Positions 7,880 through 16,443 are shown, counted from the first letter of the stretch. The stretch is 31,532 nucleotides of DNA from Deltaproteobacteria bacterium (GCA_009668925.1 SBEK01000018.1:1-31532), one strand, 5' to 3'. Notes: generated from the sequence alone by a model not told the origin. Numbers and translations are program-made.

Positions 7880-8971
7880 TTATTTTTTGGTCAGCCGTTC
7901 ACACAGTTCTTCCTGATATTTGTCCCTCGTTAGAACCATGTTTCTCCGCGTTTTTCTGACATCTTCATCATGCGTTGCCTCGTAGTTCGCCTGCAGCGCA
8001 TCTTCAATACTTCGGAAGTCGCAGATAATTTTTTTCAGCGTCTCGACAAATTCCGGACTGCGATGTTTACCGGCTTTCTTCAATTGATTGTATTGCACCA
8101 GGTGCCCCTGCGACAGCCGCATGAGGTCTTCCAGCGGCAGCTTGTTCGAACCGCATTTGACCAGACAGGGGTCTGCCACGGCCGACGCCGGGATTCCGCA
8201 GAAATAAAAATCGCCGCGCAGCGACGTCGACTCCCAGGGAACCTGCTTGTTGTTGGTTTCGTCGATGACGCCGTTGCGCACGCCTTTAAAGACCTGCTCA
8301 ATGGTCAGACCGGGGATCACGATTTGCCTGAGGAGATGCTTGGTATAGACGCCGTTTTTTCCCGTCCCGTCCGAGGCGACGGATTCCGGTGATGTCGCGT
8401 AGGCGACGATCGATCCCACGGGCGCATCCATTCGGGCCAGACCGGCTCCGGACGAACGCCCGGTTCTGACAAACGGATTGTCGCGGCAGGCATCCAGAAT
8501 AACGATATTCACGGGATTGCCCGCGTCCTCCATTTTGCCCAGCACCCGGCCGACGTCGATCGATTCATGCTCGACATCGGATTCCGTTTCAATGCGGGCA
8601 TCCACGGGGATTAAATAATTTCTTCCCTTCACCTGCATCCCGTGGCCCGCGTAATAGAAAAGGCCCGTTTCGCTCTGGCGAAGCTTCGCATAAAACGCCC
8701 GGACGGCCTCATCCATTTTCCGGCGCGTCGCATCTTCCTCATAGATGACCTCAAACCCGAGTTTCCTGAGCGCGGCGGAGATGTCGCGGGCGTCATTCAC
8801 GGGATTCTTGAGCGGGCCGGTGCCGTAATGGCTGTTGCCGATCACCAGCGCCAGGCGTTGACTTTTGCTTTTTATGGTCAGCGATCGATCATCCGCAAAA
8901 GCGTTGAATACGGCCAGGCATAAAGAAACGGCGACCCATAACGATATTCCTGTTCTCTTCAAATCATTCAC
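7880..8971 (-). CDS. Exported caspase-like (C14) protease
   Basis: This 363-residue protein has an N-terminal signal peptide ending near AFA-DD and then a caspase-fold domain (RLALVIGNSHY at about residue 39 onward). The catalytic dyad is intact: His110 in YYAGHG and Cys162 in LDACRDNPF. DAGNPVNIVILDACRDN and GSIVAYATSPESVASDG are typical of bacterial metacaspase-like proteins. Residues about 280-363 form a charged, helical C-terminal region with three Cys residues and no known domain that I recognise. It is the first gene of a pair with an OmpA-type lipoprotein, implying a periplasmic role at the envelope. The frame begins at a GTG at 8971 with only a weak ribosome binding site, so the start is less certain. 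Confidence 0.9.
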   Translation of the reverse strand: MNDLKRTGISLWVAVSLCLAVFNAFADDRSLTIKSKSQRLALVIGNSHYGTGPLKNPVNDARDISAALRKLGFEVIYEEDATRRKMDEAVRAFYAKLRQSETGLFYYAGHGMQVKGRNYLIPVDARIETESDVEHESIDVGRVLGKMEDAGNPVNIVILDACRDNPFVRTGRSSGAGLARMDAPVGSIVAYATSPESVASDGTGKNGVYTKHLLRQIVIPGLTIEQVFKGVRNGVIDETNNKQVPWESTSLRGDFYFCGIPASAVADPCLVKCGSNKLPLEDLMRLSQGHLVQYNQLKKAGKHRSPEFVETLKKIICDFRSIEDALQANYEATHDEDVRKTRRNMVLTRDKYQEELCERLTKK

Positions 8972-9016
8972 CGTCCGCGTCTCTTTGGTTTTACTTTCGA
9001 TTTATTTATCTTTTAC

Positions 9017-9043
9017 ACTATAGCAAACGGCCGCTTGAGTCAA
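9017..9043 (-). promoter_or_regulatory. Possible sigma-70 promoter of the caspase-OmpA pair
   Basis: On the minus strand TTGACT (9038-9043) is followed by TATAGT (9017-9022). Spacing is 15 nt, shorter than ideal, but both boxes are near consensus and lie about 45 nt before the gene. Confidence 0.42.
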
Positions 9044-9080
9044 CTCCGCGATACGCCCCGGAGGCCCCTCTTTTGAGCCG

Positions 9081-9116
9081 CAGGCGGAAATCCGGAGAAA
9101 TCCTTCCGGCCGCCTG
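9081..9116. other. Two-part inverted repeat, possible hairpin
   Basis: CAGGCGG pairs with CCGCCTG, and inside it CCGGA pairs with TCCGG. It lies after the radical SAM stop codon (minus strand). Neither side has a T-run, so a terminator call would be weak. Confidence 0.4.
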
Positions 9117-9138
9117 AGATCCGCTGCCCACGACGCCC

Positions 9139-10050
9139 CTACGATTTCAAAAACAGGTTCCATCCGGCCCTGAGCGATCCGGGAACAAAATCCAGCGCGC
9201 CGGACGCTTCGGCAACGGGCGTGAATCCGCAGGCGTCGCAGTTGATCGTACCGCGGCTTTTGACATAGCAGCCCCGGGTGATGGCGCCGTCCGGATCGAC
9301 GTTGATAAGAATATCGTCATGGCAGCGCCAGCGGTTGTCGGCCATCGCCCGGATGCCCGCCGGCGAGTTCAAAACGGGAAGACCTCTTTTTTTGAGTTTC
9401 AATAATGTGTCGACGGCCGCGCGGCGGTCGTCGGGAGCCAGCGCGAGATCGTCCTCTCCCTGATGATAGGGATAAAAAAACTGAACGGTCATCCCCCGCA
9501 CGGTCGGAACGCTCCGGACCCATTCCGCCAGCCCTTCGAGATCGCGCCAGTTCGCGCGGTTGAGCGTGCAGTGGATAAACACACGGGGGTGCTTGGTGTC
9601 GCGGAGATGGGAAGACACCCGGTCAAAGGAGTTGCTTCTCAGAGCGTCCTGCGTTTCCTTCAAACCGTCCAGACTGACCCAGAGCGTGTGGGCGGGAACA
9701 TCCAGGGGCAGCGTGCCGTTGGTTGTCACCGCCACTCTGAGGAAGTGCCGGCGGGCGTAAAGGACCAGGTCATGGAGACGGTACGGACCGTCGCGCCACA
9801 GGAGCGGCTCGCCGCCTTCAAAAACCACCAGGCGCGCGCCTTCGCGTCTCAGAATATCCAGCGCCCCGACAGCGGCGGACCAGCTGATGGGCCGGCTTTC
9901 GGCAGATGTGCGCCGGTGAAACGGGCAGGCCAGACACGCCAGGTTGCAGCGGTAGGTCACCTTGAAGCTCGCCAGGAGCGGAACCCGGCGGCGCATGACT
10001 TTGCGCTGCCAGAAGAATCGTGACAAATCGGCAGGCCACGGAAGATGCAT
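9139..10050 (-). CDS. Radical SAM protein
   Basis: This 303-residue protein carries the radical SAM cluster motif C35-x3-C39-x2-C42 (CNLACLAC), then the GGE-like segment FEGGEPLLW and TTNGTLPL that bind AdoMet in this family. Later cysteines occur at MADNRWRCHDD, RGCYVKSRG and NCDACGF, suggesting a second, auxiliary iron-sulfur site. The substrate is not evident. It is the third gene of a probable operon with the SCP2 and M24 genes, separated from the M24 gene by 63 nt. The ATG has only a loosely placed AAGGA site. It could be a peptide- or cofactor-modifying enzyme; its neighbours do not decide this. Confidence 0.88.
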   Translation of the reverse strand: MHLPWPADLSRFFWQRKVMRRRVPLLASFKVTYRCNLACLACPFHRRTSAESRPISWSAAVGALDILRREGARLVVFEGGEPLLWRDGPYRLHDLVLYARRHFLRVAVTTNGTLPLDVPAHTLWVSLDGLKETQDALRSNSFDRVSSHLRDTKHPRVFIHCTLNRANWRDLEGLAEWVRSVPTVRGMTVQFFYPYHQGEDDLALAPDDRRAAVDTLLKLKKRGLPVLNSPAGIRAMADNRWRCHDDILINVDPDGAITRGCYVKSRGTINCDACGFTPVAEASGALDFVPGSLRAGWNLFLKS

Positions 10051-10113
10051 CGCTTTTACTGTTCCTTTTGTCTTTTCATCCCATGCCGCTTCGGTGTTTC
10101 TTCGCGGCCCCGG

Positions 10114-11337
10114 CTAGGAAATCTCTTCAATCCCCAGCGGATATTTCGACAGGACCTCGCAGCCGTCTTTCGTGATCACGATGTCATTTTCATAGCGGAA
10201 GCCGATATGCTCCTCCGGGGCGGCGTACTGCATCGCGCAGACGACCATTTCATTTTCCTGATAAACGTGGTCCTGATCCGTCCAGTAAGGAAGATCCCGG
10301 TTGACGACGGCCCCGATGCGCCACTCGTCGCCGAAAAGACCGATGCCGTGTTCGCAGGCCGGCTGGATGAAATCGCCGCAGCCGCGCGCTTCCGCAAAAT
10401 CCATCATCAGGGCGGCCAGCGTCCCCGGGGTCGTCCCGGCGCGGTAGTTGTCGATGACTTTCCGGATGATCGCGACAAAGTTGTCGGCATGCCAGCGCTG
10501 CCTTTTGGTGGCCGGCCCGATCAGATAATTGTGCGAATGGTCGCCCAGCGCCAGTTTGAACATCGCATGGAAGTCCAGCATGAGCGGCTCGCCCGCCTGA
10601 ATCTCCTTGGTGGTCGGCGGCGTGCAGGCGCCCAGTCCCGTGCGAACGCCGCTTGATATTTCATTGAGGCCCGCAAAATTCCATTCCGACACGCTCCCCG
10701 CCCGGCGCATGGCGAGCGCCGCAATCCCGGCGATCACGGTTTCGGTCATGCCTTTGTAGCCGCCGCCTTCGAGAGCGGCGCGCGCGGCCTTGTGGCCTTC
10801 ATCGACGATCAGCGAGGCGGTGCGGAAACGTTCGATGGTTCCCTTGTCTTTGATGAGCGAAAGAGCATCCACAATGTCGTGGGCGTTCACCCATTCCAGG
10901 CCGGGAAGCGCTTCTTTAAAATGCGTGTATTCCCAGTGCGACAGGTTTCCTTCGGCCGTATAGGTGGAAATCCCGTCCTCATAACCCAGTCGCCCCCTGG
11001 CGATGCCCAGTTCGTCCTTGATATAATCGGTGACGGCGGAAACCTGATCCATGCCGCCCATCGGCCCGTAAGCGCGGACATGGTCCGGATCGATCCAGGT
11101 TTCATCGGCGACGCGCAGGGCGTCCACGACAAACGTGAAATAGGTGGGCTGCCCTTCGGGCGGAATGATCACGTAGCTTCGCCAGGGACAGAAGGTGTCC
11201 ATCACGAAGCTCATGGTGCGGATGCGCGAACCCAGGTACACGTCGATGCCGCGTTTTCCCATTTCTTTCTGAATGGCCGCCACGCGCCCGGGGTTGTCGA
11301 TATAATATTTGTCTCCGGGATCCAATATTCTGGTCAT
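10114..11337 (-). CDS. M24-family metallopeptidase (Xaa-Pro/creatinase-like)
   Basis: This 407-residue cytoplasmic protein has the N-terminal creatinase-like domain and a C-terminal pita-bread fold. Metal-site candidates are Asp in LMLDFHAM, Asp in LGDHSHN, His in EHGIGLFGDE, Glu in ENEMVV and Glu in RYENDIV, in the family order. It could be an aminopeptidase P, a creatinase or an amide hydrolase acting on an N-acyl compound. The frame opens with a TTG at 11355, but the ATG at 11337 has GGAGG 8 nt upstream and is preferred. It lies 14 nt after the SCP2 gene, so both are in one operon. Confidence 0.88.
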   Translation of the reverse strand: MTRILDPGDKYYIDNPGRVAAIQKEMGKRGIDVYLGSRIRTMSFVMDTFCPWRSYVIIPPEGQPTYFTFVVDALRVADETWIDPDHVRAYGPMGGMDQVSAVTDYIKDELGIARGRLGYEDGISTYTAEGNLSHWEYTHFKEALPGLEWVNAHDIVDALSLIKDKGTIERFRTASLIVDEGHKAARAALEGGGYKGMTETVIAGIAALAMRRAGSVSEWNFAGLNEISSGVRTGLGACTPPTTKEIQAGEPLMLDFHAMFKLALGDHSHNYLIGPATKRQRWHADNFVAIIRKVIDNYRAGTTPGTLAALMMDFAEARGCGDFIQPACEHGIGLFGDEWRIGAVVNRDLPYWTDQDHVYQENEMVVCAMQYAAPEEHIGFRYENDIVITKDGCEVLSKYPLGIEEIS

Positions 11338-11351
11338 GGGTTTTACCTCCT

Positions 11352-11753
11352 TCAATATTGGGTGGGAATCCGCGACAGCACCTTGTTCAGCCGATCGGCC
11401 ACCGCGGCCAGCTTGAGCGCGCGGGCCAGATTGCCCTTCAGTTTCAGCTTCCCGGTCATGAGCGCCTTTTGTGAGCCCAGCTCGGCGCGGGAGATCCTGG
11501 CAAAGGTTTCATAATCGCCGATGATGCGAAACTCCGCCGGAGGCGGTTCGCCGGTTCCCGTCTCCACACGGGTGACTCTTCCGTCCCGGCATTCGACGAA
11601 AAGGAATTTTTCCTCTCCCCCGGGGCAGTTCTTATAAATGTTGGACATGGATGTCGTGACGTTGTTCATCTTTTCCGGCGGAAGCTCGGCCTGGAGCCTT
11701 TTTAGTGCTTCATCACGCCAGGAAGGACCCAAATACGCGAGGTGATCGGACAT
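11352..11753 (-). CDS. SCP2 sterol-carrier domain protein
   Basis: This 133-residue protein is almost entirely an SCP2-like lipid-binding domain. The visible pattern is a long N-terminal helix (PSWRDEALKRLQ), ECRDGRVTRVETG, then AEFRIIGDYETFARI and the hallmark GSQKALMTGKLKLKGNL with the final KLAAV helix. SCP2 domains bind hydrophobic ligands such as fatty acyl-CoA or sterols. CAGGAGG lies just before the ATG. It is the first gene of the operon with the M24 peptidase and the radical SAM protein, and a strong promoter lies upstream. Its ligand is unknown. Confidence 0.85.
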   Translation of the reverse strand: MSDHLAYLGPSWRDEALKRLQAELPPEKMNNVTTSMSNIYKNCPGGEEKFLFVECRDGRVTRVETGTGEPPPAEFRIIGDYETFARISRAELGSQKALMTGKLKLKGNLARALKLAAVADRLNKVLSRIPTQY

Positions 11754-12247
11754 GTTGATTCCTCCTGTCTTGTCTGTTGGCCGGCATCTGACGCACCGGC
11801 CGGATGGATTTCTTGCGGCGCTGTGGCTCCGTCATTCACCATGAACCGACGGCGCATCCCGATGCTTTGAACTATAAGAGCATCGCCGCAGCGTGTCAAC
11901 ACAAATCACCCCCTCGCCGCACATCCGAAGTATGCCGCAGGGTCATTATTTCCGGCCAAACCGCGAAGAATCCGGCTCTTCCCGCGCAAGCAGCGGCAAC
12001 CCGTCTTTTCCTTGCACCTTGCCGCCGGCATTCGCCGGACTTCGCCCCGCTTACGCGGTGCTTCGCCTTGCACCTTGAACTTATGCTGCGATCAGGGGTT
12101 GACAAATTCAAATTTTAGGCGCAAAGCAAACTGGGATGGAATCAGCATCGCGCCGGCGACTCGCAGCGGATCGGGAATACCCCGAATCCGGAACCACAGA
12201 GGGACGGCAAAATCCAACTGAGTCAGCAGGGCCGGGCACGATACATC
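11754..12247. other. 494-nt divergent intergenic region
   Basis: Holds the SCP2 promoter (11871-11899). The rest shows no gene. There is a 12-bp direct repeat CCTTGCACCTTG at 12010-12021 and 12066-12077, a CCGGC/GCCGG dyad near 12024-12037, and an isolated TTGACA at 12099 with no -10 box behind it. Confidence 0.55.
11871..11899 (-). promoter_or_regulatory. Strong sigma-70-like promoter of the SCP2-M24-radical SAM operon
   Basis: TTGACA (11894-11899) and TATAGT (11871-11876) are exactly 17 nt apart on the minus strand, about 118 nt before the SCP2 start. A GATGCT/AGCATC dyad (11861-11884) flanks the -10, a possible operator. Confidence 0.7.
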
Positions 12248-13378
12248 ATGACTTTTGAACGTCAAAAAACGAATAAAAGAGTCATCAGCGATCTAAAGAA
12301 GCGATCCGCATTCGGTCTCGTGTTCTACATTCTTTTGTCCGTTGTCGTCGTTTTCGCCGATAATTTCTATGACCGACACGCCGTGCTCACTCTGGTTTTT
12401 ATTGGCGCCCTTGTCGGCGTATGCCTCTTTCGTCTGGCGCACCTGATCCTTTCCCCCAGAATCCCGGAACGCTATACAACGCTAAGCAGCGGCATCTTCT
12501 TCGGCAGCGTCGTCCTGTCCGCCCTGATCTGGGGGGTGGCGCTGGCCCTGGTCATGCTTCAGCCGAACGAATACAGCACCCAGCTCATCATGACGGTCTG
12601 CGTCGCCGGGCTGGCGGCGGGCGGTGTGGTCGCCTTTGTCCCCCACCTCCGGCTGGCCGTGACCTATGATTTGGCGATGCTGATGCCGGTCATCGTTATC
12701 ATGCTCGTCACAGGATCCAGTCTGTCGCTCGCTTTGATGATTTTTTCCTTTGCCGTTTACATGGTGCTCGTCGCGACCCGCGGCAATGAGGAATACTGGG
12801 ATGCCCTGGAGAATGAAGATCTTCTAAAAATAAAATCCCGGGAGCTCGCCCGGCTCAGCAATACCGATGTTCTGACCGGGCTTTTTAACCGGCGGTATTT
12901 TGATAAAGCCCTCGAGAAGGAATGGAAGCGTTCGGGGCGCAATAACAGCGCGATCGGCGTCATTCTGCTGGATATCGATTATTTCAAGCGGATCAATGAC
13001 ACCTTCGGTCATCCGGCGGGCGATGCGTATCTGAAGGAGCTGGCGGGGAAACTGACGTCCGTCTTCAAGCGGGATACCGACATTGTCGCCCGCTACGGCG
13101 GGGAGGAATTCATCGTCCTTTTGCCCGACGCAGATGCGGACCGGGCCCTCCAGATGGCCCGTGAAGCCATTTTGCGGGTCGGCGCCATGAATATCGATTA
13201 TCAGGGCAGCCGGATCGGGGCCACGATAAGCGCGGGAGTCTCCGTCGGCGTTCCCGATTTCAATTTGCGCCCGGATTCCATCATCGCCTCGGCCGACAAG
13301 GCGCTTTATCTGGCGAAAAAGCAGGGCAGGAACCGGGCCGTTTATTACGAACCCCGCATCCATGAGGCCGTCGTCTGA
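12248..13378 (+). CDS. Membrane-bound diguanylate cyclase
   Basis: This 376-residue protein makes cyclic di-GMP from two GTP. The N-terminal ~190 residues hold several hydrophobic helices and no recognisable sensor domain. A linker leads to a GGDEF domain: SNTDVLTGLFNRRYFD, ILLDIDYFKRINDTFGH, and active-site GGEEF at residues 284-288. The inhibitory I-site RxxD is present as RDTD (275-278), five residues before GGEEF, so product feedback inhibition is expected. No EAL domain is present. The start ATG has only a weak ribosome binding site. It is transcribed in the same direction as the TetR gene downstream, but a probable promoter separates them. Confidence 0.93.
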   Translation: MTFERQKTNKRVISDLKKRSAFGLVFYILLSVVVVFADNFYDRHAVLTLVFIGALVGVCLFRLAHLILSPRIPERYTTLSSGIFFGSVVLSALIWGVALALVMLQPNEYSTQLIMTVCVAGLAAGGVVAFVPHLRLAVTYDLAMLMPVIVIMLVTGSSLSLALMIFSFAVYMVLVATRGNEEYWDALENEDLLKIKSRELARLSNTDVLTGLFNRRYFDKALEKEWKRSGRNNSAIGVILLDIDYFKRINDTFGHPAGDAYLKELAGKLTSVFKRDTDIVARYGGEEFIVLLPDADADRALQMAREAILRVGAMNIDYQGSRIGATISAGVSVGVPDFNLRPDSIIASADKALYLAKKQGRNRAVYYEPRIHEAVV

Positions 13379-13448
13379 AGGAGGCCGGACGCAGGGCTTG
13401 CCGCCTTTCCCGTCTCATGATTTACATGGGCCGGAGTTCGGGAACGGT

Positions 13449-13477
13449 TTGACATGCCGCTCCATCAATGCTATTTT
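13449..13477 (+). promoter_or_regulatory. Probable sigma-70 promoter of the TetR gene
   Basis: TTGACA and TATTTT are 17 nt apart, about 63 nt before the TetR start. The -10 is less than perfect. Confidence 0.5.
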
Positions 13478-13539
13478 CACAACCATTCAAGATCCATTGA
13501 AACCGATCAGAGAAAATCTTCGCCGTCGAGCAGGGGTGC

Positions 13540-14163
13540 ATGAAAACGAATAGTGTTCTTTCGGAACTGAAGGAAAAGGAAAAACTGGCCAGGCGCGCCA
13601 TCATCGTCGATGCCGCGGAAAAGGAATTTACGATCAAACCTTTCCCGAAAGTGACGATGCGGGACATCGCCAAACGCGCCGGCGTATCACCGGCGCTCAT
13701 CTACCGGCACTTCCCGGATCAGCAGTCGCTGTTTGCCGAAGCGTTCACGAGAGGCATAAGCCGGATATTCGAAAAAATATTTGTCACGATCGATGAGTCC
13801 CCCGACGGCGCCATTGAGCAGGTCGTTGCGGATTTCATCGAATACTTTACGCTGAACGATCAGTATTTTCAAATGATGATGAACTTCTTCCTGGGCGGAT
13901 CGGTGGACCCGGCGCTTTTTGAAAAACTCACGGTGATTGAAAGAGAAATTCTCGGCCACTTCGACATCATTTTCGAGAAGATGAAGGTGGAGGGCAATGT
14001 CCGTCATCATTCCCATACCCTTTTTGCGACACTCACCGGAACGGTCGCCACCTTCCGGAACCACCCCGACAAGTCTCTAGAGCAGGTGCTTGCACACAGA
14101 AAGAGAATAGCCCACAACCTGGCCGGACTTTTTAAGAAATCCCGGATTCCCCGCCCCGAATAA
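13540..14163 (+). CDS. TetR/AcrR-family transcriptional regulator
   Basis: This 207-residue protein has a TetR N-terminal DNA-binding domain: AIIVDAAEKEF, then the helix-turn-helix TMRDIAKRAGVSPALIYRHF (about residues 46-65). The rest is an all-helical ligand-binding domain not identifiable by eye. It lies 81 nt upstream of the acyl-CoA synthetase genes in the same direction. A perfect palindrome overlaps the promoter between them, making it a likely repressor of those genes, released by an acyl-CoA or fatty acid. The ATG has a modest ribosome binding site (AGGGG). Confidence 0.9.
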   Translation: MKTNSVLSELKEKEKLARRAIIVDAAEKEFTIKPFPKVTMRDIAKRAGVSPALIYRHFPDQQSLFAEAFTRGISRIFEKIFVTIDESPDGAIEQVVADFIEYFTLNDQYFQMMMNFFLGGSVDPALFEKLTVIEREILGHFDIIFEKMKVEGNVRHHSHTLFATLTGTVATFRNHPDKSLEQVLAHRKRIAHNLAGLFKKSRIPRPE

Positions 14164-14181
14164 AAAAATCCCGGAAATGTC

Positions 14182-14210
14182 TTGACAGAAGAACGATGTG
14201 TTTGTATGTA
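14182..14210 (+). promoter_or_regulatory. Probable sigma-70 promoter of the acyl-CoA synthetase genes
   Basis: TTGACA (14182-14187) and TATGTA (14205-14210) are 17 nt apart, 34 nt before the synthetase start. The -10 overlaps a perfect palindrome. Confidence 0.6.
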
Positions 14211-14223
14211 AACACCGTTTACA
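14207..14223. promoter_or_regulatory. Candidate TetR operator (perfect palindrome)
   Basis: TGTAAAC-ACC-GTTTACA is a perfect 7-bp-armed palindrome overlapping the -10 box and lying between the TetR gene and the operon it probably controls. A bound TetR dimer here would block the promoter. Confidence 0.65.
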
Positions 14224-14244
14224 GAAAAGGAGATTCTTACGGTC

Positions 14245-15651
14245 ATGAATACACAGTTGAACGTGTCGGAAATGGACAAATTTTTTAATCCTTCCGCGGT
14301 AGTAGTCATCGGTGCCTCTAATGCGGCTTTCAATCTTGGCGCAACAATTTGCAAGACATTAACGGAAGACATCGCCTTTCCCGGCCGCGTCTTCGCGGTT
14401 AATCGGGGCGGAGAAGACGTACACGGGGCGCCGGGGGCCAAATCGGTTGCCGACATCGCGGACGACGTCGATCTGGCGGTCATCGTGGCGCCGGCCGCCG
14501 TGGTCCCGGGATTTGTCCGCGATTGCGGCGAGAAAGGCATCCGCCATATCGTTATCGAAAGCTCGGGGTTTTCGGAGCAGGGAAACGGCGGGCAGAAGCT
14601 TCAGGACGAGATTAACGACGCCGCCCGAATTTACGGGATGCGCATCATCGGCCCGAACTGCCTGGGAATCCTGGATAATCATAAAGCGTTTTGCTGCCTC
14701 TACGGCGCCAATGAACTCGTAAAAAAAACGGTCCAGAAACCGGGCGCCGTGTCCTACGTGATTCAAAGCGGCGGCGTGGGCGGATTGGTGGCGGAACGCA
14801 TCCTGGAGGATCTGCCCGGCGTCAACAAGATGGTCTGCATCGGAAACAAGTCGGATGTGGATGAATCCGATTTCATCAACTACTTCAACACGGACAATAC
14901 CCGCGTCATCGCCCTGTACCTGGAAAATGTGGAGCGCGGCGACAAGCTGATGGCGGCCGCGCGCCAAAGCGCCAAACCGATCCTGGTCTATAAGTCCGGC
15001 CGAAGCGAGGCGGGCAGCGCCGCCTGCATGACTCACACCGCGGGCCTCGCCAACAACGACGCCGTCTTCGACGGCGCCTGCAAACAGGCGGGAATTATTC
15101 GTCTGCAATCGGCGGAAGAACTGCATGCGCTGCCGAAAATGTTCACGGAAATGCCGCTCCTCACGGGAAAGCGGATCGCCGTCTTTACGAACTCCGGAGC
15201 CTTCGGGACGATCGGCGCCGATTTGCTTGCCGACACCGATCTGGTCATGGCCAGGTTTTCGTCCGAGACGCGCGAAAAGCTTAGCCGCCTTCCCGGTGTA
15301 TTCAATGCCGGAAACCCGGTAGACATCGGGCCCGCGCTCCCGCAGATTTATCTTCAGATTTACGATATTCTGCTTTCCGACCCCCATGTGGACGGACTGC
15401 TGAATATCGTGGGCATGTGGCGCGACTATGTCGCGGATGTCCTCGGTGAACTCATCACCTTATGCCGGCGGTACCACAAACCTGCCGCGCTGTTCAGTTT
15501 CAACGCCATGGCCAGTGTTCAGGCCGCGCGCGCCGATAAGAACCTTCCGCTGTTTGGCACCCTCGAAGAAGCGGTGCGGGCATTGGTGGTCTCGCACCAG
15601 CAATTTCGCTATCTCGAAAAGAAGGAGAATCCTTGTGGAAAAAATCATTAA
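14245..15651 (+). CDS. ADP-forming acyl-CoA synthetase, alpha subunit
   Basis: This 468-residue protein combines the CoA-binding Rossmann domain (VVIGASNAAFNLG), the succinyl-CoA-ligase-like domain (IIGPNCLGI, VSYVIQSGGVGG) and the C-terminal swivelling region. The phosphohistidine expected in KSGRSEAG...HT is present as His264 (MTHTAGLA). Such enzymes convert acyl-CoA + ADP + Pi to acid + CoA + ATP, or run in reverse, and often give ATP in anaerobes. The ATG lies 12 nt after AAGGAG, slightly far. The beta gene overlaps by 17 nt, as expected for separate subunits of one complex. Substrate chain is unknown. Confidence 0.92.
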   Translation: MNTQLNVSEMDKFFNPSAVVVIGASNAAFNLGATICKTLTEDIAFPGRVFAVNRGGEDVHGAPGAKSVADIADDVDLAVIVAPAAVVPGFVRDCGEKGIRHIVIESSGFSEQGNGGQKLQDEINDAARIYGMRIIGPNCLGILDNHKAFCCLYGANELVKKTVQKPGAVSYVIQSGGVGGLVAERILEDLPGVNKMVCIGNKSDVDESDFINYFNTDNTRVIALYLENVERGDKLMAAARQSAKPILVYKSGRSEAGSAACMTHTAGLANNDAVFDGACKQAGIIRLQSAEELHALPKMFTEMPLLTGKRIAVFTNSGAFGTIGADLLADTDLVMARFSSETREKLSRLPGVFNAGNPVDIGPALPQIYLQIYDILLSDPHVDGLLNIVGMWRDYVADVLGELITLCRRYHKPAALFSFNAMASVQAARADKNLPLFGTLEEAVRALVVSHQQFRYLEKKENPCGKNH

Positions 15652-16309
15652 AAAAGCCGTCGAACGCGGCCAGAGCGCGCTTTCGGAATATGACTCCAAG
15701 CAGGTGATCCAATCCGTCGGCATCCCGGTCACGCGCGAGAGGCTCGCCCGGTCGCGCGAAGAAGCGCTGGCCTACGCTCTGGAGATCGGTTACCCCGTCG
15801 TCCTCAAAGGCTGTTCGGACAAAGCCTCCCACAAAACGGAAATGGGGCTCGTCAAACTCAACCTGACGAATGCCGGAGACGTTGCCGGAGCTTACGACGA
15901 CATCACAGGCAAGGCGCCCGGTCTCGACGGCGTATTGGTTCAGGAGATGATCAAAGGCGAGCGCGAATTTGTTCTCGGCCTCACCCGCGACCCGCAGTTC
16001 GGCCCCTGCGTCATGTTCGGCGCGGGCGGAATTTTCACGGAGGTCGTGAAAGACGTGACGTTCCGGGTCGCCCCCCTGACCGCCCGCGACGCCGGGGAAA
16101 TGCTCGATGAAATCAGAATGACCAGGCTCCTGGATGAGTTTCGCGGAAGCCCCGCCGTGGACCGCGAGGCGCTCGTGGCCGCCCTGGTCGGGCTGGGAGA
16201 AATCGGCTGCCGGCATCAGGAGATTGCGGAAATCGACATCAATCCGGTCATTATTTCCGGTCGCAAGCCGGTCGTGGTCGACGCCCTGGTGGTGCTCACG
16301 CGGCAGTAG
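15635..16309 (+). CDS. ADP-forming acyl-CoA synthetase, beta (ATP-grasp) subunit
   Basis: This 224-residue ATP-grasp protein pairs with the alpha subunit just upstream. Visible features are the nucleotide-binding GYPVVLKGCSDKASHKTEMG, the QEMIKGEREFVLGL strand, FGAGGIFTEVVKD and EIDINPVI near the end. The frame is open from 15428 within the alpha gene, but the GTG at 15635 has AAGGAG at good spacing, so the subunits overlap by 17 nt and are translationally coupled. A strong terminator follows at 16388-16431. Confidence 0.92.
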   Translation: MEKIIKKAVERGQSALSEYDSKQVIQSVGIPVTRERLARSREEALAYALEIGYPVVLKGCSDKASHKTEMGLVKLNLTNAGDVAGAYDDITGKAPGLDGVLVQEMIKGEREFVLGLTRDPQFGPCVMFGAGGIFTEVVKDVTFRVAPLTARDAGEMLDEIRMTRLLDEFRGSPAVDREALVAALVGLGEIGCRHQEIAEIDINPVIISGRKPVVVDALVVLTRQ

Positions 16310-16387
16310 CCGGCCGGGCCGGTTCAAGGCGGGAGGAACAGCCGGGAAGATCTTGTTGTGACCGGATCATCAAATAGCGGATAATGA

Positions 16388-16431
16388 GGGCGAAAGCGGA
16401 TGCCGTAACGGCAGCCCGCTTTCGCCCTTTT
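16388..16431 (+). terminator. Strong intrinsic terminator after the acyl-CoA synthetase operon
   Basis: A perfect 12-bp stem (GGGCGAAAGCGG with CCGCTTTCGCCC) with a nested GCCG-TAA-CGGC dyad is followed by TTTT. It serves the plus strand; the minus strand lacks a T-run, although the thiolase 2 gene ends 13 nt away from the other side. Confidence 0.82.
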
Positions 16432-16443
16432 CACATAGATGGA

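Noticed and set aside
11338..11355. TTG start for the M24 peptidase at 11355
   Set aside because: The ATG at 11337 has a properly spaced GGAGG, whereas the TTG overlaps the end of the SCP2 gene and lacks one.
12099..12127. TTGACA ahead of the diguanylate cyclase as promoter
   Set aside because: No -10 box occurs at 16-18 nt spacing.
14359..15387. 342-aa minus-strand ORF opposite the acyl-CoA synthetase alpha gene
   Set aside because: Antisense shadow; codon pattern matches the plus-strand gene.
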